A stretch of 64,000 bases of DNA. Source: Gammaproteobacteria bacterium (GTDB lineage: Bacteria; Pseudomonadota; Gammaproteobacteria; Arenicellales; UBA868). The notes under the pieces were generated by a model that saw only the letters and a program-made list of their open reading frames with translations, did not search any database and was not told where the DNA came from. Position 1 is the stretch's first letter, and each line of letters begins with the position of its first letter. Location of the stretch: NCBI GenBank assembly GCA_022450155.1, contig JAKUQR010000009.1, positions 57,348 through 121,347 of the forward strand, written 5' to 3'. The position numbers were made by a program, and so were the translations under genes. Of this stretch, positions 43,650 to 53,742 are shown piece by piece.

Positions 43650-43844
43650 TCAGTCGTCTTCACGCCGTACCACAACGTCTACAATTTCGCCGTCAGGATC
43701 TGTCGACAGGCGGAAGACGATAGGGCGACAGCACACCTGGCAATCTTCGACATAGGCGTCATTGCCGGTTAATGGATCAATACTGATGCTGATGAACTCA
43801 CCGCAATAGGGACAGTCGACACTGCGCTCCTCAAGCATCATCAT
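43650..43844 (-). CDS. CPXCG-motif zinc-ribbon protein
   Basis: 64 residues. Two cysteine pairs, CPYCG (about 11-15) and CQVCCRPI (about 35-42), make a zinc ribbon like the CPXCG-containing family, followed by an acidic tail. Three adjacent ATG codons (43844, 43841, 43838) are possible starts. Function unknown. It follows the YbaK-type gene by eight bases, convergent with the DUF4864 gene. Confidence 0.88.
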   Translation of the reverse strand: MMMLEERSVDCPYCGEFISISIDPLTGNDAYVEDCQVCCRPIVFRLSTDPDGEIVDVVVRREDD

Positions 43845-43852
43845 CGCTTAAT

Positions 43853-44377
43853 CTATCCGGTTGTGGTTTGATGTTGTTCAAACGCCAGATCTTCAATAAT
43901 GGTGGTGTTTGGCGTCAAGCGAAAGATTTGAGGTGACACTTTGATCTTGATCGAACGGCTGCCACCACCCAGGATCACGTAATCCGGCAGCATCACCCGG
44001 CTGTCTACCCACAGCGGTAGTGAATCTGGCAGGCCAACAGCCGTTATCCCGCCGATCTCCATGCCGGTGAGATCACGGGTTTCTTCAGCCGAGGCAAAGG
44101 AACATTTTTTCACCCCCATTCGTTTTCTGACACTTTTATTCACATCCAGCCGGGTGGTCGCTAGCAGAACACAGGCGGCATATTGGCGCGGATCTGATTT
44201 GCCCGCTGCAACGATGACGTTGGCCGAGACAGATAAGGGAATGTTGTAATGTTCACAGAATACGGTGGTGTCAGCGAGAACAGGATCACACTCCAGGATC
44301 TCGAATCCGAGCCCTAGTGTAGCGAGGGTTGCCAGCGCTTGGGCAGCAGGGTCACCGGCTGTGGGTTTGTCACTCAT
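43853..44377 (-). CDS. YbaK/EbsC-type aminoacyl-tRNA deacylase
   Basis: 174 residues with the YbaK/ProX editing fold. VLLATTRLDVNKSVRKRMGVKKCSFASAEETRDLTGMEIGGITAVGLP spans the conserved lysine (DVNK) and the G-x-P region, in the order of prolyl-tRNA editing proteins. It hydrolyses mischarged tRNA (for example Cys-, Ala- or Ser-tRNA) in trans. It is co-transcribed with the CPXCG protein. Confidence 0.87.
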   Translation of the reverse strand: MSDKPTAGDPAAQALATLATLGLGFEILECDPVLADTTVFCEHYNIPLSVSANVIVAAGKSDPRQYAACVLLATTRLDVNKSVRKRMGVKKCSFASAEETRDLTGMEIGGITAVGLPDSLPLWVDSRVMLPDYVILGGGSRSIKIKVSPQIFRLTPNTTIIEDLAFEQHQTTTG

Positions 44378-44497
44378 GTTTGTCGTGCGGCACGGGCGCG
44401 AAGGATGACCAGTGACTGCTTATTTTACGGGGAATGATATTCGGATACAGTAGTGACCTCGATCTGAAACCAGAAATTATTCGCCAGGAGAACAACG

Positions 44498-44836
44498 ATG
44501 ACCGACTACAGCCAGATGAAATGTGAGGTTTGCCGAGTAGGTGCTCCTTTGGTCACAGCGGACGAAGTTGAAGATTTTCTGAAGCAGCATCCGCAGTGGG
44601 GGAAACTTGTCATCGATGGAGAGGACCGGATTCAGCGCATATTCCAGTTCAAAGATTTCGAACAGGCCCTTGCTTTTACCAACCGGGTCGGTGCACTGGC
44701 TGAGGAAGAAGGTCATCACCCCGCGCTACTGACCGAATGGGGCCGGGTCACGGTCGGCTGGTGGACGCATAAGATCCATGGCCTGCACGTGAATGATTTT
44801 ATTATGGCATCAAAAACTGACACCTTGGCTGGATAA
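44498..44836 (+). CDS. phhB: 4a-hydroxytetrahydrobiopterin (pterin-4a-carbinolamine) dehydratase
   Basis: 112 residues. EEEGHHPALLTEWGRVTVGWWTHKIHGLHVND (about 72-103) contains the three catalytic histidines and the family motif EGHHP. It regenerates the pterin cofactor of phenylalanine hydroxylase; no phhA gene is in the window, so it may serve elsewhere or act in molybdopterin-related chemistry. The ATG has CAGGAG just before it. Confidence 0.93.
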   Translation: MTDYSQMKCEVCRVGAPLVTADEVEDFLKQHPQWGKLVIDGEDRIQRIFQFKDFEQALAFTNRVGALAEEEGHHPALLTEWGRVTVGWWTHKIHGLHVNDFIMASKTDTLAG

Positions 44837-44944
44837 CTGGACAGAAATGAGTCCGCTTACAACACAAGACTAGATCCGCGGAGCGTATCTCCACCAGGTC
44901 CGTCGTTCTATAATGATCCGGCCCCCTTTTACCCCGGGGTTTCT

Positions 44945-45919
44945 GTGGACAGAACCGAACGCTTTTATACCATTGACCGTCTGTTGCGCAGCCGGCGCCA
45001 GGTCTCCCTCCGCCAGTTGATGGAAGAGTTGGAAGTGTCCCGTGCAACCGTACGCCGGGACCTCGAATATATGCGCGACCGTATGGCAGCGCCGATCGTG
45101 TGGGATGCCGCACTGCGGGGTTACTGCTACCGACTGGAAGCCACTGGCGACGATGACCGGTATGCTCTGCCTGGCCTGTGGTTCAATGCCTCAGAAGTCT
45201 ATGCACTGCTGACTATGGACCATCTGCTCAGCAGTCTGCAGCCAGGATTGCTTGAGCCGCATATTGAACCTTTGCGCGAACGCATCAGGCGACTGTTAGG
45301 CAGCGGTGAACACCCGACACAAGAGATCGAAAAGCGTATACGGATACTCTACATGGCGTCTCGCCAGATGGACACGCGCGTATTTGCCTCTATCGCCAAC
45401 GCGTTGCTGGCCCGGCGCCGGCTTTTTATCGTTCATCTGAACCGGCGCAGCAATCTGCATACCGAGCGGGTCGTTTCACCGCAGCGACTGGCTCATTATC
45501 GTGATAACTGGTATCTGGACTGCTGGTGTCATCTGCGCAAAGGTCTGCGAAGTTTCGCCGTCGATGCGATTGAGAGTGCCGACCTTAAAGAAGATCAGCC
45601 TGCAAAAGAAGTCAGCGACAGCCGGCTCGAAATGGTCCTGGGTGCCGGCTACGGAATTTTTGCTGGAGACAAGACGCATCAAGCGGTACTGCGGTTTACA
45701 CCCGAGGCGGCGCGCTGGGTTGCATCAGAAAAGTGGCATTCACAACAAGAAAGTACAGTAGAGCCCGACGGCAGTTACCGGCTGAGTGTGCCGTATGCCA
45801 AGGAAACAGAGCTGGTCATGGATATTCTGCGCCATGGTTCTGACGTAGAAGTTTTGTCCCCGACCAGTTTAAGGCAAACAGTGCGGAAACGGCTGGCAGC
45901 CACACTTAAACAGTACTAA
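44945..45919 (+). CDS. WYL-domain transcriptional regulator
   Basis: 324 residues from GTG at 44945. The N terminus is a DeoR-like winged helix (VSLRQLMEELEVSRATVRRDLEYMRDRM), followed by the WYL domain with YRDNWYLDCWCH (about 180-191) and the WCX extension near the C terminus (LVMDILRHGSDVEVLSP). WYL regulators bind oligonucleotides or nucleic-acid signals and often control DNA-damage or defence genes. It is separate from the neighbours; the target is unknown, though recCBD begins about 1 kb downstream. Confidence 0.92.
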   Translation: MDRTERFYTIDRLLRSRRQVSLRQLMEELEVSRATVRRDLEYMRDRMAAPIVWDAALRGYCYRLEATGDDDRYALPGLWFNASEVYALLTMDHLLSSLQPGLLEPHIEPLRERIRRLLGSGEHPTQEIEKRIRILYMASRQMDTRVFASIANALLARRRLFIVHLNRRSNLHTERVVSPQRLAHYRDNWYLDCWCHLRKGLRSFAVDAIESADLKEDQPAKEVSDSRLEMVLGAGYGIFAGDKTHQAVLRFTPEAARWVASEKWHSQQESTVEPDGSYRLSVPYAKETELVMDILRHGSDVEVLSPTSLRQTVRKRLAATLKQY

Positions 45920-46005
45920 ACGGTTACTGATATCGAACATGACGCGTTGCGGCTCTAAGCCAGGATAGAACACTGGCTGGTAACAACGTTAAAGGGGTCG
46001 GATGG

Positions 46006-46848
46006 ATGCTGCTGAGCGGTATTATGTTTATCGGTGTTACTGGCATCGTGCGATACCTAGGTGGCGAAATGCACCCGATTCAGGCTGCTTTTATCCGCTA
46101 CGCGTTTGGCATTGTTCTGGTTGTGCCCGTGATATTGCGTGTGGGGCTGTATGAGTTGCTGTCTGCCAGAATACGCTTACACGCAAGCCGGGGTTTTGTG
46201 CATGGCATCGGTGTGATGTTGTGGTTCTACGCGATGAGCCGACTGCCGATTGCCGAGGTCACAGCACTGGGGTTTACCACGCCGGTTTTCACCGCAGTGG
46301 GTGCCATGTTGATTCTCGGGGAGCGGGTCAAGAATTATCGTGTCGCAGGGATATTGCTGGGTTTTGTCGGTGCCATGATTGTACTCCGACCCGGTCTGCG
46401 GATCATTGACTTCGGTGCTGTAGCTATGTTGTTTGCGGCGCCTCTGTTCGCTTGTTCCCTGTTGTTGGCAAAGGTCGCCACAAGAACAGAATCGAGTTCG
46501 GTTATTGTTGCCCTACTGTCAATATTCTGCACAGTCACGCTCCTTCCTTTGGCGCTGATCTACTGGCGAACACCAACGATGGAGGAATGGTCGCTGCTGT
46601 TTCTCACCGCGATGTTCGCCACCTTAGGCCATTATTTTCTGACCCGGGCCTTCCAGAGTGCTGAACTCAGCGCCCTGCAGCCGTTTTCTTTCCTGCAACT
46701 GGTGTGGGCCATATTGCTTGGCCTGGTTGTGTTCGGTGAACAGCCCGATCTGTGGATAGGGCTCGGCGCCGGACTGATCGTGTTTTCCGCCACCTGGATC
46801 GGCCGGCAGGAAATGCGCAGCCGCCGCAGTCCGTCAGGTGATAGCTGA
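46006..46848 (+). CDS. DMT-superfamily (EamA) transporter
   Basis: 280 residues with about ten hydrophobic segments in two EamA repeats: HPIQAAFIRYAFGIVLVVPVIL and, in the second half, SALQPFSFLQLVWAILLGLVVFGEQPDLWIGLGAGLIV. The first repeat has the family block LPIAEVTALGFTTPVFTAVGAMLILGERV. It is probably an inner-membrane exporter of a small metabolite. The start may be slightly upstream, since VKGVGWM precedes the chosen ATG in frame. Confidence 0.9.
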   Translation: MLLSGIMFIGVTGIVRYLGGEMHPIQAAFIRYAFGIVLVVPVILRVGLYELLSARIRLHASRGFVHGIGVMLWFYAMSRLPIAEVTALGFTTPVFTAVGAMLILGERVKNYRVAGILLGFVGAMIVLRPGLRIIDFGAVAMLFAAPLFACSLLLAKVATRTESSSVIVALLSIFCTVTLLPLALIYWRTPTMEEWSLLFLTAMFATLGHYFLTRAFQSAELSALQPFSFLQLVWAILLGLVVFGEQPDLWIGLGAGLIVFSATWIGRQEMRSRRSPSGDS

Positions 46849-46981
46849 CGCAACAGGGGGCTGTGGCCTGAATTTCTGGGGCCTTATGGCCGCGAGGATC
46901 AGCTGATGAGCTACCTGTTGTCGATAATGCCGACTAAGATGGGGTTTATATTCTGGTTTCGGCTTATTTCAAGGTATCAAA

Positions 46982-49900
46982 TTGCTCCACGTCTGCTACG
47001 GTAACCAGCTTGAAGTGCTTGCCGACCAACTCGCTGAGCACCTTGACAGCCGTGCGGTCGGGCCGCTCGAGCCTGAGCTGATCGCTGTCCAGGGCCACGC
47101 GGTTTCGCGCTGGCTGGCCTTGCGATTGGCCACTGACCGTGGCATTTCAGCCAACAACCAAATGCTGTTTCCTGCCGAGTTGCTTTGGCTGCTTTTCAGA
47201 CGCGTGTTGCCGGAGGATGTACCGCCGTTCAATGGGTTCAGTGCACAAACACTGGCCTGGCGGGTGTTGGCACTGCTGCAGTCAGAACAGTTTGGGAGCG
47301 GGTATGCAGCCCTTGCACATTATCTTGAAACTGCGTCGCCAATAAGCCAGTGGCAGCTCGCCGAGCGTTTGGGCAGACAGTTCGAGCAATATCTGATCTA
47401 CCGGCCGGATTGGATTCATCGCTGGGAGTCGGGGGGTGACACCCATTGGCAGGCTGCGCTGTGGCGACGCCTGCTGGCAACAGGTGATGACCGACACTGG
47501 CTCAATCTGCGGGCGAGACTGGTCGAGGTCATGGCACAAGAGCCTGCCGCAGCAGATCGTTTGCCTGCGCGTATCAGTCTTTTTGGTCTGCCAAGTCTGT
47601 CTGAGGTCTATTTGGGGATTCTGCAGACCGTGGCGGCCTATTGTGATGTGCGAATTTATGCACTCAATTACTCGTCCGTGTTCTGGGCTGATATCGTGAG
47701 CGACAAGGAACGCACGCGCCGGGCACTGAGCGACCAGAGCGGATTGGCGGACTATATGGAGACAGGTAACAGCCTGCTCGCCTCTCTGGGACGACAAGGC
47801 AGGGCGTACTTTGGTCAACTTCTTGAACTTGATGCGCTCGATGAGGAGGTGTTCCACCCACCCGTTTCAAACACACTACTCGGACAGATCCAGTCCGATA
47901 TTTTCTATCTTCGGGAGGGTGGGGATGAGGGCGCACAACGTGAGGTAGAACCGTCGGATGACTCCATTCAGATCCACGTGTGTCACAGCCCGATGCGGGA
48001 AGTGGAGGTGTTGCATGATCGCCTGCTGGATCAATTCGACCGACAACCCGACTTGGACCCGGCTGAAGTGCTGGTGTTGGTTCCAGACATCGAAACCTAC
48101 ACAGCCTATATCGAGGCCGTATTTGGTTCGCTCACCGACGACCGGAGAATTCCTTTTCGAATTGCGGATTGCGGTCAAAGCCAGCGGTCTTCACTGATTG
48201 AGACTTTTTTCGCACTGCTGGACATGCCGTTTGGGCGCTATGACGCCACTGGGGTGTCTACGCCGCTGTTCGAGCCCGCCATTCAGAAACAATTCGGCTT
48301 GTCCGGCACTGATGTGGATCAGATCCTGCATTGGGTCCGGGAGAGCGGCATTCGATGGGGCATCGATGCGGCGGATATGAGCAGGCTTGAATTGCCGGTG
48401 GGTGAGGAGAATACCTGGCGACGTGGTAGCGACCGCTTGATACTGGGCCACGCCCTGCCAGCGGGCGCTGTGTTCGATCAACTCGCGCCCTGTGGCCCGT
48501 CGGATACCACAGATGCTCAGGTAGTTGGCCGTTTACGCAGTTATCTAGAGCGGGTTTTTGCGCTGCGAAATGAACTTTCTGGTGAACGCACCGTTATAGA
48601 CTGGAGCGTTAAAGCCAATAGTTTGCTCGACCGCTTTTTTGCCTCGGACGCGGGTAACGAAAGTGAACTGCGTACCTTGAGGGATGGTCTGACTGGCGTT
48701 GCCCACAGTGCCGAAGCAGCCGGTTACAGCGGCACGGTGGCACTAGAGGTTTATCGGCATGACCTCGCCCAGCGACTGGCGGCACCCAGTCGCGGTTTTT
48801 TTGGGACTGGTGCGGTGACCTTTGCTGCGCTAGCGGCGGGTCGCTGTCTACCAGCCAAGCTGGTCTGTTTGCTGGGTATGAATGACAGTGTGTATCCGCG
48901 GGCGGATAGTCGCCAGGGGTTTGATCTGATCGCCCAGTACCCTCGTGTCACTGACCGGCGGCAAAGAGAAGAAGATCGTCAGGTTTTTCTCGATGCAGTG
49001 CTGTGTGCTCGCCAACAGCTTTATATCAGTTACACCGGTCGCGACATCCATGATGACCGTCCCAAACCACCTTCAACACTGATCAGTGAACTGCTTGACT
49101 ACATAGATCGAACTTCGCGCTCACAGTCAAACACGTGTAAGACCAGTTCAGCAATAACCATTCAACACCCGCTGCAAGCATTCAACGAGCGCTATTTTCA
49201 AGACAATGTCCCGCAATTGTTCAGTTATGCGCGTGAGCTTGTGCGCTCCGGGGATGTTGCTGTCCCTGGCCCTGGCGCGCTGGTCGGCACACCGTTGACT
49301 CGGATAGAAACCGATTCCGAGATCGCGCTGGAGAATCTGGTGCAGTTCTTTACGCATCCCGCCAGGGTGTTGTTGCGCGATGTGCTGGACATTCGTCTTG
49401 AATCTGCCGACGTCATGCTGCAGACGCGAGAACCTGTTGACCTGGACTATTACACCACGATTGCGGTGCGCGAAGTCATGCTGGCGGAAAAACAGCAAGG
49501 GGCAGGCTTTGAGGCGGTGGTCAACCGGCTTCGCGCCGCCGGTAAGGTACCCGTGGGGACAGCCGGCGTCCGGGCACTGGAGTTTGAGTGGTATCAGATT
49601 GCACCGCTGCATGAACGTTTAATGTCGACCGGTTTTAGTACCGACGGAGAGGTGATTGAACTGGCGCTGGATGTTGCCGGGACTCACCTTACAGGGACAG
49701 TGTCTCCGCTCATAGCGAACGGACTGGTGCACTACAGTGTGATGAATCTGACGGCCCGCGACCGAATCCGGTTGTGGCTCTCGCACCTTGCCCTGTGCGC
49801 CTCCGACACCCCGTACACTCGATCCAGCCAATTGTTCGGTCCCGATCAGGCCGAATCCTTCGACATCATCGCACAACCCCACGCATTGCTGACAGACCTG

Positions 49901-50164
49901 ATCGCGGTGTACCAGGAGGGCTTGACCCGCCCGCTGCCGTTTTTCCCCCGCAGCGCGTGGGAGTATGTCAGCGCCGGTGGCGACTCGGCCAAGGCGGCAG
50001 CCAGAACGTGGGCAGGTAACGATTATGCCTGGGGTGAAAGTGAGGACGTTTACAACCAGCTCGCTTTCCGCGATAGCGGCATCGAGATCCTAGAGGGAGA
50101 ATTTGAACAGCTTGCGGCTCGGATCCTCGGGCCACTGCAGGCGAACCGAGTGGTCGTACGCTGA
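46982..50164 (+). CDS. recC: RecC subunit of exodeoxyribonuclease V
   Basis: 1060 residues from TTG at 46982, which gives the family start LHVCYGNQLEVLADQLAEHL. HAVSRWLALRLATDRGISAN (about 38-57) and later blocks VTFAALAAGRCLPAKLVCLLGMNDSVYPR and DRRQREEDRQVFLDAVLCARQQLYISYTGRD belong to the inactive helicase-like fold that scans for Chi. It holds RecB and RecD together. Its TGA overlaps the recB ATG as TGATG. Gene order C-B-D without ptrA is the usual non-enteric arrangement. Confidence 0.93.
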   Translation: MLHVCYGNQLEVLADQLAEHLDSRAVGPLEPELIAVQGHAVSRWLALRLATDRGISANNQMLFPAELLWLLFRRVLPEDVPPFNGFSAQTLAWRVLALLQSEQFGSGYAALAHYLETASPISQWQLAERLGRQFEQYLIYRPDWIHRWESGGDTHWQAALWRRLLATGDDRHWLNLRARLVEVMAQEPAAADRLPARISLFGLPSLSEVYLGILQTVAAYCDVRIYALNYSSVFWADIVSDKERTRRALSDQSGLADYMETGNSLLASLGRQGRAYFGQLLELDALDEEVFHPPVSNTLLGQIQSDIFYLREGGDEGAQREVEPSDDSIQIHVCHSPMREVEVLHDRLLDQFDRQPDLDPAEVLVLVPDIETYTAYIEAVFGSLTDDRRIPFRIADCGQSQRSSLIETFFALLDMPFGRYDATGVSTPLFEPAIQKQFGLSGTDVDQILHWVRESGIRWGIDAADMSRLELPVGEENTWRRGSDRLILGHALPAGAVFDQLAPCGPSDTTDAQVVGRLRSYLERVFALRNELSGERTVIDWSVKANSLLDRFFASDAGNESELRTLRDGLTGVAHSAEAAGYSGTVALEVYRHDLAQRLAAPSRGFFGTGAVTFAALAAGRCLPAKLVCLLGMNDSVYPRADSRQGFDLIAQYPRVTDRRQREEDRQVFLDAVLCARQQLYISYTGRDIHDDRPKPPSTLISELLDYIDRTSRSQSNTCKTSSAITIQHPLQAFNERYFQDNVPQLFSYARELVRSGDVAVPGPGALVGTPLTRIETDSEIALENLVQFFTHPARVLLRDVLDIRLESADVMLQTREPVDLDYYTTIAVREVMLAEKQQGAGFEAVVNRLRAAGKVPVGTAGVRALEFEWYQIAPLHERLMSTGFSTDGEVIELALDVAGTHLTGTVSPLIANGLVHYSVMNLTARDRIRLWLSHLALCASDTPYTRSSQLFGPDQAESFDIIAQPHALLTDLIAVYQEGLTRPLPFFPRSAWEYVSAGGDSAKAAARTWAGNDYAWGESEDVYNQLAFRDSGIEILEGEFEQLAARILGPLQANRVVVR

Positions 50165-53100
50165 TGGCCACGCCAACTCTGGATATCTGCGCGGTGCCGC
50201 TCGCCGGAATAAATCTGGTGGAAGCGGCCGCAGGTACTGGCAAAACGCGGACGATCGCGGCGCTTTACTTGAGAACTGTACTCCAGGCCGAATTCCAGGT
50301 CAGGAACATTCTTGTTGTGACCTACACCCATGCCGCAACCCGGGAGCTGCGAGAACGAATCCGAGACCTGTTGCTGCAGGCCGCCGGGGTGTTTCAACAC
50401 GGGGATGCCGGAGAAGATGCGCTCCTGAACCATCTTGCTGCAACTGATCCAGATCCGGAACTGGCCCTCAAACGTTTGCGGCGGGCCATCGCAGATTTTG
50501 ATGAAGCTGCGATTTTTACCATTCACGGATTTTGTCAACGCGTACTAGCTGAAAATGCGTTCGAAGGCGCACAGCCGTTTGAATCCGAACTGCTGACAGA
50601 TGAACGGCAGATCGTCTGTGAAGTAGTGGACGATTTCTGGCGCCGAAATATATACCCAGCCGGCGTTTTATGGGTCGACTGGCTTCAGGCGAATGGGGTA
50701 GATCATCCCGAAAGACTTTTGAACGGCCTAACTAACCTCATGGGTAAACCCTACCTACGCATGGCTTCCTTGCCCGAACCCAAATCACCCAAGGCCTTGG
50801 AACACGAGCTCCAGAGCTGTTTCCAAACGCTGGCTGACGACTGGTCAGCCCAGCGAGACAGCGTAGAAAAGATTCTGCTCGAAGACGATCGGTTGAATCG
50901 CAACCGTTACCGGACATCCAGCGTTGCCGTCTGGATCGCACAGATGGACCTATTGCTCAAGCGTACGCGGCCCGACTTTATGGCGCTACGTGAATTTACA
51001 CGGTTTGACAGGTTCCAAGCATCGGTCATTTCCGAGCGCCGTTCTGTGAAAAAAGGGCACACCCCGCCAACCCATCCCTTTTTTGAATCCTGTGATGAGT
51101 TTGCGGGACGCCTTAAAAACCTAGAGGACATTTATCAGCAGCTCTACCGGATTTTTCAACGCGAGTTGTATCAGTACGTGGTGACTGAATTACCGCTTCG
51201 CAAGGCCGAGCGCGGGGCGCTGGGCTATGATGATCTGCTGACACGGCTACAAACCGCATTGCATGGCCCTCAAAGTGACTCACTGGTCGCGAAACTTCGT
51301 TCGGACTATCGAGTAGCACTGATTGATGAATTTCAAGATACAGACCCCGTTCAGTACGACATTTTCCGCAAGATTTATCATGGGTCTGATTGCCCCGTCT
51401 TTCTCGTCGGTGATCCAAAACAGGCGATCTACAGTTTCCGCGGTGCCGACGTATTCACGTATCTCCGCGCACGGCAGGATGCAACGAAGCAATTTTCGTT
51501 GGATCAGAATTGGCGGTCGGTACCGCAGCTGGTCCATGCTGTAAACCTGCTCTTTGAACGGCGGGCAGAATTGCCTGCGTTCTTGTTGGATGAGATCGAT
51601 TTTTCGCCTGCACAACCAGCACCCAAGCAGCTGCCCCAGCTGACCGAATCTGGCTTGGCAGCACCGGCAATGGTGATCTGGCCATTGTCTCGAGAAGATG
51701 ACAACAAGCCGATTGCGAAGCACCGCGCAGGCTCGTTGTGTGCGGCGGCAAGCGCAACCGAAATCGCCCGGCTCCTCGCCATACCGGCAAAGATCGGTGA
51801 CGAGCCACTTCGCCCCAGCAACATCGCGGTGCTGGTGCGAACGCATTCACAGGCCCGGATTGTGGAAACTGCAATGCGAGAGGCCGGCATCGCCAGCGTT
51901 CGACATTCCCAGGAGAGCGTTTATCAAACGCACGAAGCAGTGGAGCTGGAGCGTGTTCTCATCGCAATACTGGAGCCGAATCGGGAAGCACGGGTGCGGG
52001 CGGCACTGCTGACTGACTTCTGGGGCATGGATGCCGCATCCCTGCAGTCGTTTTCGTCACTCGAACTGGCGTGGGATACCCGGCTTGCCGGGTTTCATCA
52101 CTATCATGAGCTGTGGCGTACTCACGGGTTCATGCGAATGTTTCGAGAATGGAGTGCGGTCGAGGGTGTCTATCCACGTCTGCTGGGTTTTGAGGATGGT
52201 GAGCGGCGCCTGACAAACTTGCTGCAGCTGGCTGAGTTGATTCATGGTCAGGAGCGGCACTGCGCCGGACTCAACAACTTGGTTACTTGGTTTTCAGAAG
52301 CAATGACACGGCCGCCGGTCAGAGATGATCCATCGCTGCTCAGACTTGAGAGTGACGAGGACCGAGTCCAGATTGTCACCGTGCACGGCAGCAAAGGCCT
52401 GCAGTATCCGGTGGTGTTTCTACCGTTCAGCTGGAGCGGTGGGCTTCAAGTGGCTGGCTCTGAACACTGTATTTTTCATGACACTAGCCAGGGTAACGCC
52501 GCCACGGTCGATTTTGGTTCGGCGGACTTTGAACAGCACCTGGCACAGGCCTGCCGTGAAGAACTGGCCGAAAATCTACGATTGTTTTATGTGGCGCTGA
52601 CCCGGGCACGCTGTCGTTGCTACCTCGCCTGGGGTGCCGTCAACGATGCGGCTACGTCCGCATTGGCCTGGTTGCTGCACCGGTCACTGGATGTCGCGCA
52701 AGATGATCTCATCACAGCACTTCAGGCTCGCTTCAGAGCAATCACCGATCCAGAGATTCGCGACACGCTCGAGCGGTTGGCTAAAAAGTCCGAGGGCGCC
52801 ATCCAGGTGATCGAGCCCAGTATTGAGCGTAACGGCCCTACAACATCCGACGCCGTGTTTAAACGACCAATGGCTGCTCGAGAGGTCAGTCGAAAGATCG
52901 ATCAAACATGGCGGCTGACGAGCTTCAGCGCACTTTCGACCGGGCACACTACGGAACTCCCGGATTATGATCACGCCCAGCAGCGAGTGTTGTATGACGG
53001 CGAACGAACGGATGTTTTTACCTTTCCACGCGGTGCGCGGGCGGGAACCTGTCTGCATCAGGTGTTTGAAGAACTGGATTTTGCGAACCCTAACGAGGAG

Positions 53101-53742
53101 CGCCGCAATGCGGTTATCGAACGGGTGCTGAAGACACACGGTTATGAAGCGAGGTGGCAGGATGTAGTAGCACAGCTGGTGGACCGCGTTATCCATGTGC
53201 CGCTCGATCCACAGGGCACGTTACGACTGGCAGATATTCAACGATCTCAGCGCGTCGATGAACTGGAGTTCTACTACCCGTTCGCAGCACACAACCCCCA
53301 AGCGCTCAAGTCAGCGACTCAGGCTTCAGCAGAAGACACCCATATCAAAATGGCCATCGAACAAATTGAACTGGGTGCGACTGCCGGATTCATGCACGGA
53401 TTTATCGATCTGGTCTTTGAGGCAGCGGGCCGCTATTACCTGGTTGACTACAAGTCTAATTTTCTTGGTTCGAATTATGATGATTACCGACCCGACCTGC
53501 TGAAAGAGGTGATGGAGCGTGAGCACTATGTGTTGCAATATCTGATCTACACAGTTGCTCTGCATCGATACTTGAAACATCGGATACCGGATTATCACTA
53601 CGAGAAACATTTCGGCGGTGTTTACTATCTTTTTCTTCGAGGCATGAATCCCGCGCTGGGCCACCGATGTGGTGTGTATTACGACCGGCCCAGTCAGGCA
53701 CTGATCGGGCCGCTCGAAAGACTGCTGGGCAGTGCCACATGA
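50164..53742 (+). CDS. recB: RecB subunit of exodeoxyribonuclease V
   Basis: 1192 residues. Helicase motif I is EAAAGTGKTRT (20-30), followed by VVTYTHAATRELRERI, the Walker B LIDEFQDTDPVQYDIF, GDPKQAIYSFRGAD and VTVHGSKGLQYPVVFLPF and LFYVALTRARCRCYLAW. The C-terminal nuclease domain has GTCLHQVFEELDF, then GFIDLVFEAAGRYYLVDYKSNFLG, which carries the Asp and D-Y-K active site of RecB nucleases. It is the 3'-5' helicase and the only nuclease of the complex. Its stop overlaps recD as ATGA. Confidence 0.96.
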   Translation: MATPTLDICAVPLAGINLVEAAAGTGKTRTIAALYLRTVLQAEFQVRNILVVTYTHAATRELRERIRDLLLQAAGVFQHGDAGEDALLNHLAATDPDPELALKRLRRAIADFDEAAIFTIHGFCQRVLAENAFEGAQPFESELLTDERQIVCEVVDDFWRRNIYPAGVLWVDWLQANGVDHPERLLNGLTNLMGKPYLRMASLPEPKSPKALEHELQSCFQTLADDWSAQRDSVEKILLEDDRLNRNRYRTSSVAVWIAQMDLLLKRTRPDFMALREFTRFDRFQASVISERRSVKKGHTPPTHPFFESCDEFAGRLKNLEDIYQQLYRIFQRELYQYVVTELPLRKAERGALGYDDLLTRLQTALHGPQSDSLVAKLRSDYRVALIDEFQDTDPVQYDIFRKIYHGSDCPVFLVGDPKQAIYSFRGADVFTYLRARQDATKQFSLDQNWRSVPQLVHAVNLLFERRAELPAFLLDEIDFSPAQPAPKQLPQLTESGLAAPAMVIWPLSREDDNKPIAKHRAGSLCAAASATEIARLLAIPAKIGDEPLRPSNIAVLVRTHSQARIVETAMREAGIASVRHSQESVYQTHEAVELERVLIAILEPNREARVRAALLTDFWGMDAASLQSFSSLELAWDTRLAGFHHYHELWRTHGFMRMFREWSAVEGVYPRLLGFEDGERRLTNLLQLAELIHGQERHCAGLNNLVTWFSEAMTRPPVRDDPSLLRLESDEDRVQIVTVHGSKGLQYPVVFLPFSWSGGLQVAGSEHCIFHDTSQGNAATVDFGSADFEQHLAQACREELAENLRLFYVALTRARCRCYLAWGAVNDAATSALAWLLHRSLDVAQDDLITALQARFRAITDPEIRDTLERLAKKSEGAIQVIEPSIERNGPTTSDAVFKRPMAAREVSRKIDQTWRLTSFSALSTGHTTELPDYDHAQQRVLYDGERTDVFTFPRGARAGTCLHQVFEELDFANPNEERRNAVIERVLKTHGYEARWQDVVAQLVDRVIHVPLDPQGTLRLADIQRSQRVDELEFYYPFAAHNPQALKSATQASAEDTHIKMAIEQIELGATAGFMHGFIDLVFEAAGRYYLVDYKSNFLGSNYDDYRPDLLKEVMEREHYVLQYLIYTVALHRYLKHRIPDYHYEKHFGGVYYLFLRGMNPALGHRCGVYYDRPSQALIGPLERLLGSAT